A model generated the notes under the pieces. It worked only from the letters and a program-made list of their open reading frames with translations. It searched no databases and was not told where the DNA came from. From assembly GCA_002102225.1 (NCBI GenBank), contig LQPB01000018.1, positions 1 through 64,000 on the forward strand: 64,000 nucleotides of DNA, written 5' to 3'. A program made the position numbers and the translations under genes. Every line of letters starts with the position of its first letter. Position 1 is the first letter of the stretch. Positions 48,306-57,668 of the stretch are shown here, one piece after another. This DNA is from Mycobacterium interjectum. Its GTDB lineage: Bacteria > Actinomycetota > Actinomycetes > Mycobacteriales > Mycobacteriaceae.

Positions 48306-49459
48306 AACTGACTCCGGAGCAGCGTCAGCTGCAAGCCGAACTGCGGGAATACTTTTCGAATCTGATCTCTTCCGACGAGATGAAGGCGATGGAGCAGGAC
48401 CGCCACAACGAGGCCTACCGCGCCGTGATCCGCCGAATGGGCAAGGACCGCAAGCTCGGGGTCGGGTGGCCCAAGGAGTTCGGCGGCCAGGGCTTCGGGC
48501 CTATCGAGCAGTCCATCTTCGTCAACGAGGCGCATCGGGCCGACGTGCCGCTGCCCGCGGTGACGCTGCAGACGGTCGGCCCGGTGCTGCAGCAGTTCGG
48601 CAGCGAGTTGCAGAAGAAGAAGTTCCTGCCGGCGATCCTGGCCGGTGAGGTGCACTTCGCAATCGGCTACACCGAGCCCGAGGCCGGGACCGACCTGGCC
48701 TCCCTGCGGACCACCGCCGTGCGCCAGGGGGACGAGTACATCGTCAACGGGCAGAAGATCTTCACCACCGGAGCGCACGACGCGGACTACATCTGGCTGG
48801 CCTGCCGCACCGATCCGGAAGCCGTGAAGCACAAGGGCATTTCGATCCTGATCGTGGACACCAAGGACCCGGGCTACTCCTGGACGCCGATCATCCTGTC
48901 CGACGGCGCCCACCACACCAACGCCACCTACTACAACGACGTGCGGGTGCCCGCCGACATGCTGGTCGGCGAGGAGAACGGCGGATGGCGGCTGATCACC
49001 ACGCAGCTCAACAACGAGCGGGTGATGCTGGGCCCGGCGGGCCGCGTGGCCGGCATCTACGACCGGGTGCACGCCTGGGCGGCCAAGCCGGGCAGTGACG
49101 GCGTCACGCCGATCGACCACCACGACGTGAAGCGGGCGCTCGGCGAGATCCACGCGATGTGGCGGATCAACGAGCTGCTGAACTGGCAGGTGGCCGCCGC
49201 GGGCGAGGACATCAACGTGGCCGACGCCGCGTCGACCAAAGTCTTTGGCACCGAGCGCATCCAGTACATCGGCCGGCTCGCCGAGGAAATCGTCGGCAAG
49301 TACGGCAACGCCGCCGACCCGGACACCGCGGAGCTGCTGAACTGGCTGGACTCGCAAACCAAGCGGAACCTGGTCATCACCTTCGGTGGAGGCGTGAACG
49401 AAGTCATGCGGGAAATGATCGCGGCCGCCGGCCTCAAAGTGCCGAGGGTGCCCCGATGA
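48296..49459 (+). CDS. fadE29: FadE29 (ChsE2), acyl-CoA dehydrogenase subunit
   Basis: A 387-residue subunit, the same length as Rv3543c, with TEPEAGTDLASLRTTAV, VNGQKIFTTGAHDADY and a C-terminal GGGVNEVMREM loop. It pairs with FadE28 to introduce the double bond into the propionyl side chain. ATG 48296 lies inside the end of fadE28 (stop 48305), and its own stop overlaps chsH2 by four bases, so the order of the complex subunits is tightly coupled. Confidence 0.95.
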   Translation: MFIELTPEQRQLQAELREYFSNLISSDEMKAMEQDRHNEAYRAVIRRMGKDRKLGVGWPKEFGGQGFGPIEQSIFVNEAHRADVPLPAVTLQTVGPVLQQFGSELQKKKFLPAILAGEVHFAIGYTEPEAGTDLASLRTTAVRQGDEYIVNGQKIFTTGAHDADYIWLACRTDPEAVKHKGISILIVDTKDPGYSWTPIILSDGAHHTNATYYNDVRVPADMLVGEENGGWRLITTQLNNERVMLGPAGRVAGIYDRVHAWAAKPGSDGVTPIDHHDVKRALGEIHAMWRINELLNWQVAAAGEDINVADAASTKVFGTERIQYIGRLAEEIVGKYGNAADPDTAELLNWLDSQTKRNLVITFGGGVNEVMREMIAAAGLKVPRVPR

Positions 49460-50403
49460 CGGAGATCGCCGAAGCCGTCGCCGAGATCAAGGCGGCCGGC
49501 GATCCCAAGCCGCGCGCCGGCCGCGATCCGGTGAACCAGCCGATGATCAACAACTGGGTGGAGGCCATCGGCGACCGCAACCCGATCTATGTGGACGAGG
49601 CCGCGGCCCGCGCGGTCGGCCACCCCGGAATTGTCGCGCCGCCGGCCATGATTCAGGTGTGGACGATGTTCGGCCTCGGCGGGGAGCGTCCGAAGGACGA
49701 CCCGATGGGTCCCATGATGCAGTTGTTCGACGACGCCGGCTACATCGGCGTGGTCGCCACCAACTGCGAGCAGACCTACCACCGCTACCTGCAACCCGGC
49801 GAGCAGGTCAGCATCACCTCCGAGATGGGTGACGTGGTCGGACCCAAGCAGACCGCGCTGGGCGAGGGCTACTTCGTCAACCAGCACATCATCTGGCGGG
49901 TCGGCGACGAGGACGTCGCCGAAATGAACTGGCGCATCCTCAAATTCAAGCCCCGCGAAGCCTCCGGGCCGGCCGTGCCGGACGACCTGGACCCCGACGC
50001 GATGATGCGGCCCTCGTCCTCGCGCGACACCGCGTTCTTCTGGGAGGGTGTCAAGGCGCACGAACTGCGGATCCAGCGCCGTCCGGACGGCAGCCTGCAG
50101 CACCCGCCGGTGCCGGCGGTGTGGCAGGACAAGTCCGAGCCCATCGACTACGTGGTGGCCGGCGGCAAGGGCACGGTGTTCAGCTTCGTGGTGCACCACG
50201 CGCCCAAGGTGCCCGGTCGCACGCTGCCCTTCGTCATCGCTTTGGTCGAGCTCGACGAGGGCGTGCGCATGCTGGGCGAGCTGCGCGGCATCGACGCCGC
50301 CGAGGTGAAGATCGGATTGCCCGTGCGCGCAACGTATATCGATTTCCCGGCCGGTGACAGCGGACCGGAATGGACCCTCTACGCCTGGGAGCCTGACGCA
50401 TGA
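49456..50403 (+). CDS. chsH2: ChsH2, MaoC-DUF35 subunit of the steroid hydratase/retro-aldolase complex
   Basis: A 315-residue protein: an N-terminal hot-dog MaoC domain (about 20-180) and a C-terminal DUF35 domain (about 205-315, PAVWQDKSEPIDYVV...). The usual hydratase motif DxNPxHxD reads DRNPIYVDE here, lacking the His, so ChsH1 must supply the catalytic pair. The DUF35 domain docks Ltp2. Hydration of 3-OPDC-CoA and cleavage of the C17 side chain take place in this ChsH1-ChsH2-Ltp2 complex. ATGA overlaps with fadE29 and chsH1. Confidence 0.95.
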   Translation: MTEIAEAVAEIKAAGDPKPRAGRDPVNQPMINNWVEAIGDRNPIYVDEAAARAVGHPGIVAPPAMIQVWTMFGLGGERPKDDPMGPMMQLFDDAGYIGVVATNCEQTYHRYLQPGEQVSITSEMGDVVGPKQTALGEGYFVNQHIIWRVGDEDVAEMNWRILKFKPREASGPAVPDDLDPDAMMRPSSSRDTAFFWEGVKAHELRIQRRPDGSLQHPPVPAVWQDKSEPIDYVVAGGKGTVFSFVVHHAPKVPGRTLPFVIALVELDEGVRMLGELRGIDAAEVKIGLPVRATYIDFPAGDSGPEWTLYAWEPDA

Positions 50404-50801
50404 GCGCGCCGGTGATCGAAGTGGGCACCAAGCTGCCCGAGCTGAAACTGCACGGCGACCCCACGTTTATCATCTCGACGGCACTGGCCACCCGCGACTT
50501 CCAGGACGTGCACCACGACCGCGACCTCGCGCAGGCCAAGGGGTCCAAGGACATCTTCGTCAACATCCTCACCGACACCGGGCTGGTGCAGCGCTACGTC
50601 ACCGACTGGGCCGGGCCGTCGGCCCTGATCAAGTCGATCGGGCTGCGTCTCGGTGTGCCGTGGTACGCGTACGACACGGTGACGTTCTCCGGTGAGGTCA
50701 CCGCCGTGGAAGATGGCCTGATCACCGTAAAGGTGGTGGGCAGCAACAGCCTTGGTGATCACGTCATCGCGACGGCCACGCTGACGATGGGGGAGGCCTA
50801 A
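50400..50801 (+). CDS. chsH1: ChsH1, catalytic MaoC subunit
   Basis: A 133-residue single hot-dog domain with the hydratase-2 signature FQDVHHDRDLAQ, providing the Asp and His missing from ChsH2. It forms a heterotetramer with ChsH2 (Rv3541c/Rv3542c). The start overlaps chsH2 by four bases, and its stop abuts the ltp2 ATG without any gap. Confidence 0.94.
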   Translation: MSAPVIEVGTKLPELKLHGDPTFIISTALATRDFQDVHHDRDLAQAKGSKDIFVNILTDTGLVQRYVTDWAGPSALIKSIGLRLGVPWYAYDTVTFSGEVTAVEDGLITVKVVGSNSLGDHVIATATLTMGEA

Positions 50802-51983
50802 ATGTCGGTGGGGTCACTCAGTGGTCGAGCGGCGATCGTCGGCATCGGTGCCACCGACTTTTCCAAGGACTCCGGCCGAAGCGAGCTGCGGTTGGCGGCC
50901 GAGGCCGTCCTGGATGCTTTGGACGATGCGGGCCTGACTCCGGCCGACGTCGACGGGCTGACCACGTTCACGATGGACAGCAACAACGAGACCGCGGTGG
51001 CGCGTGCGGTCGGCATCGGGGACCTGAAATTCTTTTCCCAGATCGGTTATGGCGGCGGGGCCGCGTGCGCGACCGTGCAGCAGGCGGCGATGGCCGTCGC
51101 GACCGGGGTGGCCGATGTCGTGGTCGCATACCGGGCGTTCAACGAACGGTCCGGCATGCGGTTCGGCCAGGTGCAGAGCCGGTTGGCGGGAGACGGTGGG
51201 GCGCGGGCGGATTCGACGACGGCCGACAACGCCTTCTCGTACCCGCACGGGCTTTCCACGCCGGCCGCGCAGGTCGCGATGATCGCCCAGCGCTACATGC
51301 ACCTGTCCGGTGCGACCAGCCGGGACTTCGGTGCGATCTCGGTGGCCGACCGCAAGCACGCCGCCAAGAACCCCAAGGCGTACTTCTACGAGAAGCCGAT
51401 CACCATTGAGGACCACCAGAATTCGCGGTGGATCGCCGAACCGCTGCGGCTGCTGGACTGCTGTCAGGAAACCGATGGTGCGGTCGCGATCGTGGTGACG
51501 TCCGTCGAGCGCGCACGCGATCTCAAGCAGCGCCCGGCGGTCATCGAGGCGGCGTCGCAGGGCTCCAGCCCCGACCAGTACACGATGGTCAGCTACTACC
51601 GGCCCGAGCTCGGCCTGCCCGAGATGGGTGTCGTGGGCCGGCAGTTGTGGGGGCAGTCCGGGCTTTCGCCGTCGGACATTCAGACCGCGATTCTGTATGA
51701 CCATTTCACGCCGTTCACCCTGATTCAGTTGGAGGAGTTGGGCTTCTGTGGTCGCGGCGAGGCGAAGGACTTCATCGCCGGCGGTGCCATCGAGGTGGGC
51801 GGCAGGCTGCCGATCAACACGCATGGCGGTCAACTGGGTGAGGCCTACATCCACGGCATGAACGGCATCGCCGAGGGCGTGCGGCAATTGCGCGGCACCT
51901 CGGTGAACCCGGTGCCCGACGTCGAGCACGTGTTGGTCACCGCGGGCACGGGCGTGCCCACCTCAGGCCTGATCCTCGGCTAG
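50802..51983 (+). CDS. ltp2: Ltp2, thiolase-fold retro-aldolase
   Basis: A 393-residue SCP-x/lipid-transfer-type thiolase-fold protein (AIVGIGATDFSKDSGRSE, GYGGGAACATVQQAAMAV, LYDHFTPFTLIQLEELGFCG, NTHGGQLGEAYIHG). The classic thiolase Cys/His chemistry is not used; Ltp2 (Rv3540c) performs retro-aldol cleavage of 17-HOPC-CoA, releasing propionyl-CoA and androstenedione, when bound to the ChsH2 DUF35 domain. Last gene of the cyp125 operon; it is convergent with the cyclase, with 2 bp between stops. Confidence 0.95.
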   Translation: MSVGSLSGRAAIVGIGATDFSKDSGRSELRLAAEAVLDALDDAGLTPADVDGLTTFTMDSNNETAVARAVGIGDLKFFSQIGYGGGAACATVQQAAMAVATGVADVVVAYRAFNERSGMRFGQVQSRLAGDGGARADSTTADNAFSYPHGLSTPAAQVAMIAQRYMHLSGATSRDFGAISVADRKHAAKNPKAYFYEKPITIEDHQNSRWIAEPLRLLDCCQETDGAVAIVVTSVERARDLKQRPAVIEAASQGSSPDQYTMVSYYRPELGLPEMGVVGRQLWGQSGLSPSDIQTAILYDHFTPFTLIQLEELGFCGRGEAKDFIAGGAIEVGGRLPINTHGGQLGEAYIHGMNGIAEGVRQLRGTSVNPVPDVEHVLVTAGTGVPTSGLILG

Positions 51984-51985
51984 GG

Positions 51986-52933
51986 CTACGAGCGCGCGAC
52001 AACCGGAAAAACGGTCTCCATTCCGCGCCGGCCCTTGATCTCGACCTCCTCGGGGCGGCCCCAGACGTATTGCGCCTCGACGGCGGCGTGCACGCCGCTG
52101 CTGACCATCACGACCGGGCGCCCGGCCCGTCCGGCAATGCCGGCCAACCGGAACGCCACGTTTGTCGCGTCGCCGATCACGGCCGTGACCGTTCTCGTCA
52201 TTGCGGCGATCGCAGCCCGGCCCTGCACCACCCCCCAGCCCATGCGGATCGGCGAGCCGTCCGGTCCACGCAGCGGGAGCGTGGGCGCGAGTTCCTCGAC
52301 GCGCTGGTTCGCGGCGAGCGCGAAGTCGATCGCGAGCTCATTGGCCGTGGGAATCGTCCGCAGTTCCCAGACCGCATACAGTGCGTCGCCGGCGTAATGG
52401 TTGAGCGTGCCACGGTGTGCGCGCAGGACGCGGCTGAGCTCGTGCCAGAGATAGTTCAGGCTCTGGGCGATCACCTGGTTGTCGGTGACTTCGGAGATCG
52501 TCGAGTAGTTGGTGATATCCCCGACCACCATCACCATGGTCTCCTCGACGATCCGGGTCAGGGTCGGGCTGGTGTTGGTGATCCCGGCGGCGTTGAACCG
52601 GTCCGATCGGAAGATGAGTACGACGTCGCCTACCGAGATCTGGTCGTCGGGCTTGATCGGGACCTGCACGGCGCGTTCGAGCGGCATGCCGTTGAGCAGC
52701 GTCCCGTTGGTGCTGGTGTCGATGAGGTAAGCCCGGTCGGTGGTCACGTCCAATCGGATCTCCAGGTGGTTGCGGGAGATGTTTGGATCCTGGATCACCA
52801 GGCGGCGCTGTTCGTCGATGCCCGCGCACTGACGGCCGACGAACAGTTGATCGAAAATCGGCACGATCTTCTCGCCGCCGTTGCTGTGCATGACCAGGGT
52901 GGCCTTCGGCTTGTCCCACCAATCGGAGCCCAT
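51986..52933 (-). CDS. FHA-domain class III nucleotidyl cyclase with atypical substrate residues
   Basis: A 315-residue soluble protein. The N-terminal FHA domain (about 10-110) shows the phosphopeptide-binding residues: Gly33-Arg34, Ser53, His56 and Thr75-Asn76-Gly77. The C-terminal class III cyclase domain (about 130-312) has both metal Asp (D139 in VGDIT, D183 in AGDAL) and the transition-state pair Asn258 and Arg262 (TNVAFR). The purine-selecting Lys and Asp of adenylate cyclases are instead His179 and Ala251, so the NTP used cannot be assumed. FHA binding suggests control by a phosphothreonine protein. It is 170 bp downstream of a cNMP-binding patatin gene. I know no cyclase at this M. 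tuberculosis position (PPE63 is expected there). Confidence 0.85.
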   Translation of the reverse strand: MGSDWWDKPKATLVMHSNGGEKIVPIFDQLFVGRQCAGIDEQRRLVIQDPNISRNHLEIRLDVTTDRAYLIDTSTNGTLLNGMPLERAVQVPIKPDDQISVGDVVLIFRSDRFNAAGITNTSPTLTRIVEETMVMVVGDITNYSTISEVTDNQVIAQSLNYLWHELSRVLRAHRGTLNHYAGDALYAVWELRTIPTANELAIDFALAANQRVEELAPTLPLRGPDGSPIRMGWGVVQGRAAIAAMTRTVTAVIGDATNVAFRLAGIAGRAGRPVVMVSSGVHAAVEAQYVWGRPEEVEIKGRRGMETVFPVVARS

Positions 52934-53103
52934 GGCCTAACGACCTAGCCGCCCTGGAACGGCCGCGTGCGCGAGCGAGACCCCTGGTTGCCTGCCCCGC
53001 CCGGCCAGATCAGGTTGTGCACACACTAAGCGTCTGCCATCTGAAGATGCTGAGCCGTTCGCTGCAGAGGTAATAGTACAAGCCCGAGCAGGCAGGGCGA
53101 TCA

Positions 53104-54873
53104 CTAACGAGCCGAGGCTTCGCGAACGAGCGACGGCTGCGCTTCGAGGGTTCTCCGGGCCGCGGTCCGCCCGGCGTCCAGCGCGGCATCGATGTTCTTG
53201 AAGTCCAGCGGCCCGATTGCCGAGACGTCCGGCTCGATGATCGCCGCGACCCGAGGGAGCTCGCGCAGGTTTCCCTTGGAGGCCGAAAGTTCAACGCTGC
53301 GAAGCAATGTCTCTTGCACCGGTGGCAGGGCCGCCTCCGTGCCGGTCAGCAGCCGCCGGACGAACGCGGGCGGCTGCAGCCTCGCCGGCAGCGGACCAAA
53401 GCCCTTCGACGGCACGTAGGTGGTACGCAGATCGACGCAGATGACTTCGCCGTCCGGATCGGCGCACATCACATCGGCCGGCAGGATGTTCAGCAGTCCA
53501 CCGTCGACGAGGAGCCGTTCGCCGTGTTGCACCGGCGGCAGCAGCCCGGGTATCGAGATCGAAGCGCGCACGGCGACCCACAGCAGCCCACGCCGATGGA
53601 TGACCTGATCGCCGGTGATCATGTCGGTAGAGACGGAGAAAAACTCTCTTGGCAGATGCTCCACCAGGGTCGCGCCGCCGAAGAATCCTTCGACAAGACG
53701 ATCGACCCGCCGGCCTCGCGTGAGGGCTATCGCCGGGACGGTGTAGTCGCTGAGGGGCTTGCTTTCCGCGACGAACTCTCGTGCCGCGGCGCTCGCATCC
53801 CGGGCGTCGAGCCCCAGCGCGAAGGTCGCCGCGGCGAGGGCACCGGCGCTCGTTCCGCCAAACCGGTCGATGACGACGCCTGCCCGGGTGAGCTCCTCGT
53901 AGACGCCGTAGTGGGCGAGCCCTCGAGCGCCGCCGCCGCCGAGGACCAGCCCCAGAGATCGGCCGGCGATCCTGCGGGCCAGAGCACCGATGCCGTCGTC
54001 GTCGGCGACGTGATGCGAGACCGGCCGCAGCACGTCCCACCAGCTGGGATCCGGTTGCGCCATGGACGTGATCAGGTGGACCGGCCCTTGGGCGACGGGT
54101 CGATCGAACAGGTCCGGCGGACGGGCTTGATCGGCAAGGACCACGAGCCGGTCGCTTTGCGCGACAACATATCGTCGCCAGATGTCGCCCGATCCCCGAT
54201 CGGCCACCACCAAGACCCAATCGTTGCTTCGCTCCGCCCGGTCAAGGGTCTCGCTGAACGCTTCGACCAGCTCGCCGTAATGGTTGGCCGCCGCCGTCGT
54301 GTCGACGGGCGGCGCGACCACGGCGGTCGTGCCGTGCGAGCCCAGCCGAGTCGTGATCGCATCGACGATGGGGGCCGCGACGGCATCCCCGGTCGAAAGC
54401 ACGCCGATGACCCGGGGATTTCGCGACATGTTCGCGGATCGCGACTCGCGAAGCGTTCCCGCCATCGACTGGAACATCGCCGAACGCAGTTGCGGGGCCT
54501 TCCCGAGCACCTCGGTGAACGTGTCGGCGTCGATCCTCCAGACCACGCCGTCGCGCAGTGCCCGTATCCCGGCCGAGCGGGGGGCGCCGGTGATCACGCC
54601 CAGGTCTCCGATCGAGTCACCGGATGCCATCTCACGAAGCACCTGTCCGTCGAGACCGACAGCAGCGAATCGTCCCGAGGCAACCACGTAGATGGCGTCC
54701 GGCGGATCCCCCATGTGAAAGAGCCACTCGTGGGCGGGGATGTGCTGGCGATCCACGGCGCCGGTGAGCTGGTCGAGTTGTTCGTCGTCGATCTCAGCGA
54801 ATATCGGAACACTCCGAAGTGCGGTGCGCTTGTCGACCGCGCGCGGTTCGGCCGACCGCCGCTCAGCGCACAT
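53104..54873 (-). CDS. Cyclic-nucleotide-binding patatin-like phospholipase (NTE type)
   Basis: A 589-residue protein. Residues about 15-135 are a cyclic-nucleotide-binding domain with a phosphate-binding cassette (SGDSIGDLGVITGAPRSAG, Arg99). A middle domain (about 155-290) resembles the nucleotide-binding-like region of NTE-type proteins. The patatin domain (306 onward) has the oxyanion GGGGARG (312-318), GGTSAG with Ser342, and DGG with Asp457, a complete Ser-Asp dyad. It is similar in design to M. tuberculosis Rv2565. ATG 54873 is preferred; a longer TTG start (54924) is weakly supported. It sits upstream of the cyclase on the same strand, suggesting that the cyclase product gates the lipase. 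Confidence 0.85.
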   Translation of the reverse strand: MCAERRSAEPRAVDKRTALRSVPIFAEIDDEQLDQLTGAVDRQHIPAHEWLFHMGDPPDAIYVVASGRFAAVGLDGQVLREMASGDSIGDLGVITGAPRSAGIRALRDGVVWRIDADTFTEVLGKAPQLRSAMFQSMAGTLRESRSANMSRNPRVIGVLSTGDAVAAPIVDAITTRLGSHGTTAVVAPPVDTTAAANHYGELVEAFSETLDRAERSNDWVLVVADRGSGDIWRRYVVAQSDRLVVLADQARPPDLFDRPVAQGPVHLITSMAQPDPSWWDVLRPVSHHVADDDGIGALARRIAGRSLGLVLGGGGARGLAHYGVYEELTRAGVVIDRFGGTSAGALAAATFALGLDARDASAAAREFVAESKPLSDYTVPAIALTRGRRVDRLVEGFFGGATLVEHLPREFFSVSTDMITGDQVIHRRGLLWVAVRASISIPGLLPPVQHGERLLVDGGLLNILPADVMCADPDGEVICVDLRTTYVPSKGFGPLPARLQPPAFVRRLLTGTEAALPPVQETLLRSVELSASKGNLRELPRVAAIIEPDVSAIGPLDFKNIDAALDAGRTAARRTLEAQPSLVREASAR

Positions 54874-55051
54874 GGGGTGCCGCTGTCGGTGTCCCGGCCC
54901 GCGAGCACGGCACCTGAAACGCAATCGGTGTCAGGCTATTTGCTCCCGCGCGACGTCGGTTCATCCGCGGATGTCGCAGCGGTGATCGCGATCTCCGGCC
55001 AGAGAAAGCATATTGCGCAGCTTAGGCGCTAGTGCGCCCGGAGCAAAGGTG

Positions 55052-55912
55052 CTAGGCGGGCAGGAGTTCGACGCCGCTCAGCACGACGGCGTTCTCGCGC
55101 GCCGGCGCGACGACGCTGGCCAAAAACCGGCCTTCTTCTTTCCAGATGCCGACCTTGAGCGTCTCGCCGGGATAGGCCACGCCCGCGAAGCGCGCGCCGT
55201 ATGCCGCGACGGCGCCGGCGTCGCCGTCCAGCAGCGCGTCGGTGATCGCCTTGCAGGTCATGCCGTAGGTGCACAGGCCGTGCAGGATTGGCCTGGGAAA
55301 GCCTGCGGCGGCGGCGAATTCGGGGTCGGAGTGCAGCGGGTTGCGGTCGCCGCAGAGCCGGTACAGCAGCGCCTGCTGCGGCAGGATCGGCACGTCGACC
55401 TCGACGTCGGGCGCGCGGTCGGGCGCGGCGTCCGACGAGGACGGCCCGCGCTCGCCGCCGAAGCCGCCTTCGCCGCGGGCGAAGATCGACCGCCGCTGGG
55501 TCCACAGCAGGGTGCCGTCGGGAGCGCTGACCGTCGTCTCGCTCCAGATCACCGCGGCCTTGCCCTTGTCCCAGATGTCGGTGAACCGGGTGACGGCCTT
55601 GGCGGAACCCGACGGCGGCAACGGGCCCGGCACCTCGATGCGTTCGCTGGCGTGCAACACCCTGCTCAGCTCGATGTCGATGCCGGGAAACCGCACCGTC
55701 GGCGGCTTGGTCATGTGGAATGAGGCGGCGACATTGCCGAACGTCGGCAGCACCTGCGGGGTCTCGTCCACCAGATAACGCAGCTCGCGAGGATCCATGG
55801 GATCGCAACCGGCTCCCAAGCCCAGGTGGTAGAGCTGGACATCGCTGCTGCTCCAAGCGAATTCGATGGGGTCGAGCGCGGCGCTCAGCGCGACGTCGAC
55901 GTCGATCGGCAT
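55052..55912 (-). CDS. hsd4B: Hsd4B/ChsH3, hydratase-2-type enoyl-CoA hydratase
   Basis: A 286-residue double hot-dog MaoC protein. The C-terminal hydratase-2 motif is complete: YRLCGDRNPLHSDPEFAAAA, then GFPRPILHGLCTYG, with Asp and His of DxNPxHxD. It matches Rv3538, annotated Hsd4B and later studied as ChsH3, which hydrates the C24 enoyl-CoA after the FadE34-type dehydrogenation. Its ATG is 1 bp from the kstD stop, so it is co-transcribed with kstD from the KstR box at 57598. Confidence 0.93.
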   Translation of the reverse strand: MPIDVDVALSAALDPIEFAWSSSDVQLYHLGLGAGCDPMDPRELRYLVDETPQVLPTFGNVAASFHMTKPPTVRFPGIDIELSRVLHASERIEVPGPLPPSGSAKAVTRFTDIWDKGKAAVIWSETTVSAPDGTLLWTQRRSIFARGEGGFGGERGPSSSDAAPDRAPDVEVDVPILPQQALLYRLCGDRNPLHSDPEFAAAAGFPRPILHGLCTYGMTCKAITDALLDGDAGAVAAYGARFAGVAYPGETLKVGIWKEEGRFLASVVAPARENAVVLSGVELLPA

Positions 55913-55913
55913 G

Positions 55914-57596
55914 TCAGTTACTCCCCGCGATGTGCAGCGCCGCCAGGTAACCGAACGTCATCGCGGGCCCGATGGTGCCGCCCGGACCGGGGTAGGTGTG
56001 GCCCATCACCGGGGCGCTGACGTTGCCCGCGGCGTAGAGGCCCTCGATGATGCTGCCGTCGTCGCGCAGCGCACGGCCGTGCACGTCGGTGCGGATGCCG
56101 CCCTTGGTGCCCAGGTCGCCGGGCACCATCTTGGCGGCGTAGTAGGGCGGGTGGCTGATCTCCCCGAGGTTGGGGTTGGGCTTGTTGGTGGGGTCACCGT
56201 AGTAGCGGTCGTAGGCGCTTTCCCCGCGGTGGTAGTCCTCGTCGACGCCCGAGCGCGCGAAGCCGTTGAAGCGCTCCACGGTGGCCCCCAGCTCATCGCC
56301 CGGCAGGCCAGCCTTCTCGGCCAGCTGCGAAAGGGTATCGGCCTGCACGATCACGCCGGAATCCAGCCATTTGCGCGGAATGCGTTGTCCCGGTTGCAGT
56401 CCCGCGAAGATGTAGCGGTCGCGGTACTGCTGGTCGAACACCAGCCACGCCGGGATGTTCTCGCCCGGCCCCGGCCCCTGACCGAATTCGCCACCGTACA
56501 TGTGGTGGCAGGCCTCGACGTAGGGCATCGACTCGTTCATGAACCGCTTGCCCGACATGTTGACGATGATCGAGCCGGGCGAGTTGCGCTCGGACAGGGC
56601 GAACCACGGCGCGCCCACCAGCGGCACCGTCGGGCCCCACCACGCGTCTTCCATCAAGTCCAGTGCGGCTCCGAGCTTTTCGCCGGCGAGAATCCCGTCG
56701 CCGGTGTTGGCCTTGGCGCCGACCGTCCACTCGGTGGTGATGGGCGCGCGCTGGTACTTCACCCGCATCTGCTCGTTGTGCTCGAACCCGCCGGATGCGA
56801 GGATCACGCCGCGGCGGGCCCGGATCAGGCGCGGCTCAACCGATTCCGACGCGCCGGTGTCGCTGACATAGACCCCGCGCACCGCGCCGTCCTCGACGTA
56901 GAGGTCGGTGAGCGCGGTGTTGAGCACGACCGGAACGCCGGCGCGCTGCAACCCGATCCGCAGCGGCCCGATCAGCGCGCGTCCCATGCCGACCAGGTTT
57001 TTGCCGGTCGCCTTGGCCCACATCGTGCGCGCGCCGACCTTCAGGCTGCGGGCCACGCCCCGCGGGTGCCGCTTCAGCTGGTTGAGACGCACGTAATCCT
57101 GCTGCATCACAACCACGTTGAGCGGAACCTTGCCGTAGGCCGGTTCGAGCCCGGCTTCGTCGGCGCCCAGCTTGCGCGCGTCGAACGGCTTGGGCTCGAT
57201 CGAGCGGCCGCCCGCGCGGCCCCCCGGCGCCTCCGGGTAGTAGTCGGAGTAGCGCGGCACCCAGCACATCTTCAGCGGGGTGTGCTTCAACACGAAGGAC
57301 AGCATCTCGGGGCCGCGTTCGAGGTAGGCGTCGATGCGCTCCGGCTCCACGATGTCGCCGATGATGCCGTGTAGGTAGGTGCGGGCGGCTTCGGGGGTGT
57401 CTCGCACCCCATCGCGCTTGAGCACCTCGTTGTTGGGAATCCAAACCCCGCCCCCGGACCGCGCGGTGGAGCCGCCAAAATGAGCGGCCTTCTCGATGAC
57501 TACTGTCGAAAGGCCGCGGTGCGCGGCGGTTAGGGCAGCAACCATGCCGGCTCCGCCGCTCCCCACCACGACGACGTCGTACTCCTGCGCTGTCAT
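55914..57596 (-). CDS. kstD: KstD, 3-ketosteroid delta-1-dehydrogenase
   Basis: A 560-residue flavoenzyme with the N-terminal FAD motif VVVGSGGAGMVAALTAA (GxGxxG) and C-terminal FAD segment GTIGPAMTFGYLAA; FGGSTARSGGGVWIPNN and SGGFEHNEQMR are typical of KstD. It inserts the C1-C2 double bond in ring A; with KshAB this leads to spontaneous opening of ring B to 3-HSA. It corresponds to Rv3537. ATG 57596 is only 1 bp from a KstR operator. Confidence 0.95.
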   Translation of the reverse strand: MTAQEYDVVVVGSGGAGMVAALTAAHRGLSTVVIEKAAHFGGSTARSGGGVWIPNNEVLKRDGVRDTPEAARTYLHGIIGDIVEPERIDAYLERGPEMLSFVLKHTPLKMCWVPRYSDYYPEAPGGRAGGRSIEPKPFDARKLGADEAGLEPAYGKVPLNVVVMQQDYVRLNQLKRHPRGVARSLKVGARTMWAKATGKNLVGMGRALIGPLRIGLQRAGVPVVLNTALTDLYVEDGAVRGVYVSDTGASESVEPRLIRARRGVILASGGFEHNEQMRVKYQRAPITTEWTVGAKANTGDGILAGEKLGAALDLMEDAWWGPTVPLVGAPWFALSERNSPGSIIVNMSGKRFMNESMPYVEACHHMYGGEFGQGPGPGENIPAWLVFDQQYRDRYIFAGLQPGQRIPRKWLDSGVIVQADTLSQLAEKAGLPGDELGATVERFNGFARSGVDEDYHRGESAYDRYYGDPTNKPNPNLGEISHPPYYAAKMVPGDLGTKGGIRTDVHGRALRDDGSIIEGLYAAGNVSAPVMGHTYPGPGGTIGPAMTFGYLAALHIAGSN

Positions 57597-57597
57597 G

Positions 57598-57611
57598 TAG
57601 AACACGTTATA
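57598..57611. promoter_or_regulatory. KstR operator (kstD / hsaE)
   Basis: TAGAACACGTTATA fits TnnAACnnGTTnnA. It starts 2 bp from the kstD start codon and is 57 bp upstream of hsaE, so bound KstR can block both divergent promoters, and kstD may be leaderless or nearly so. Confidence 0.9.
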
Positions 57612-57668
57612 GAATTGCCCGGGTTGGGCGCTACCGGCCCGGTCACAAGAACGAGGGGACTTCGGTAA

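Noticed and set aside
51986..54873. Calling the cyclase-patatin pair an established CBASS system
   Set aside because: The cyclase is class III, not a CD-NTase, and Cap2/Cap3 genes are absent; only a Pycsar-like analogy is offered.
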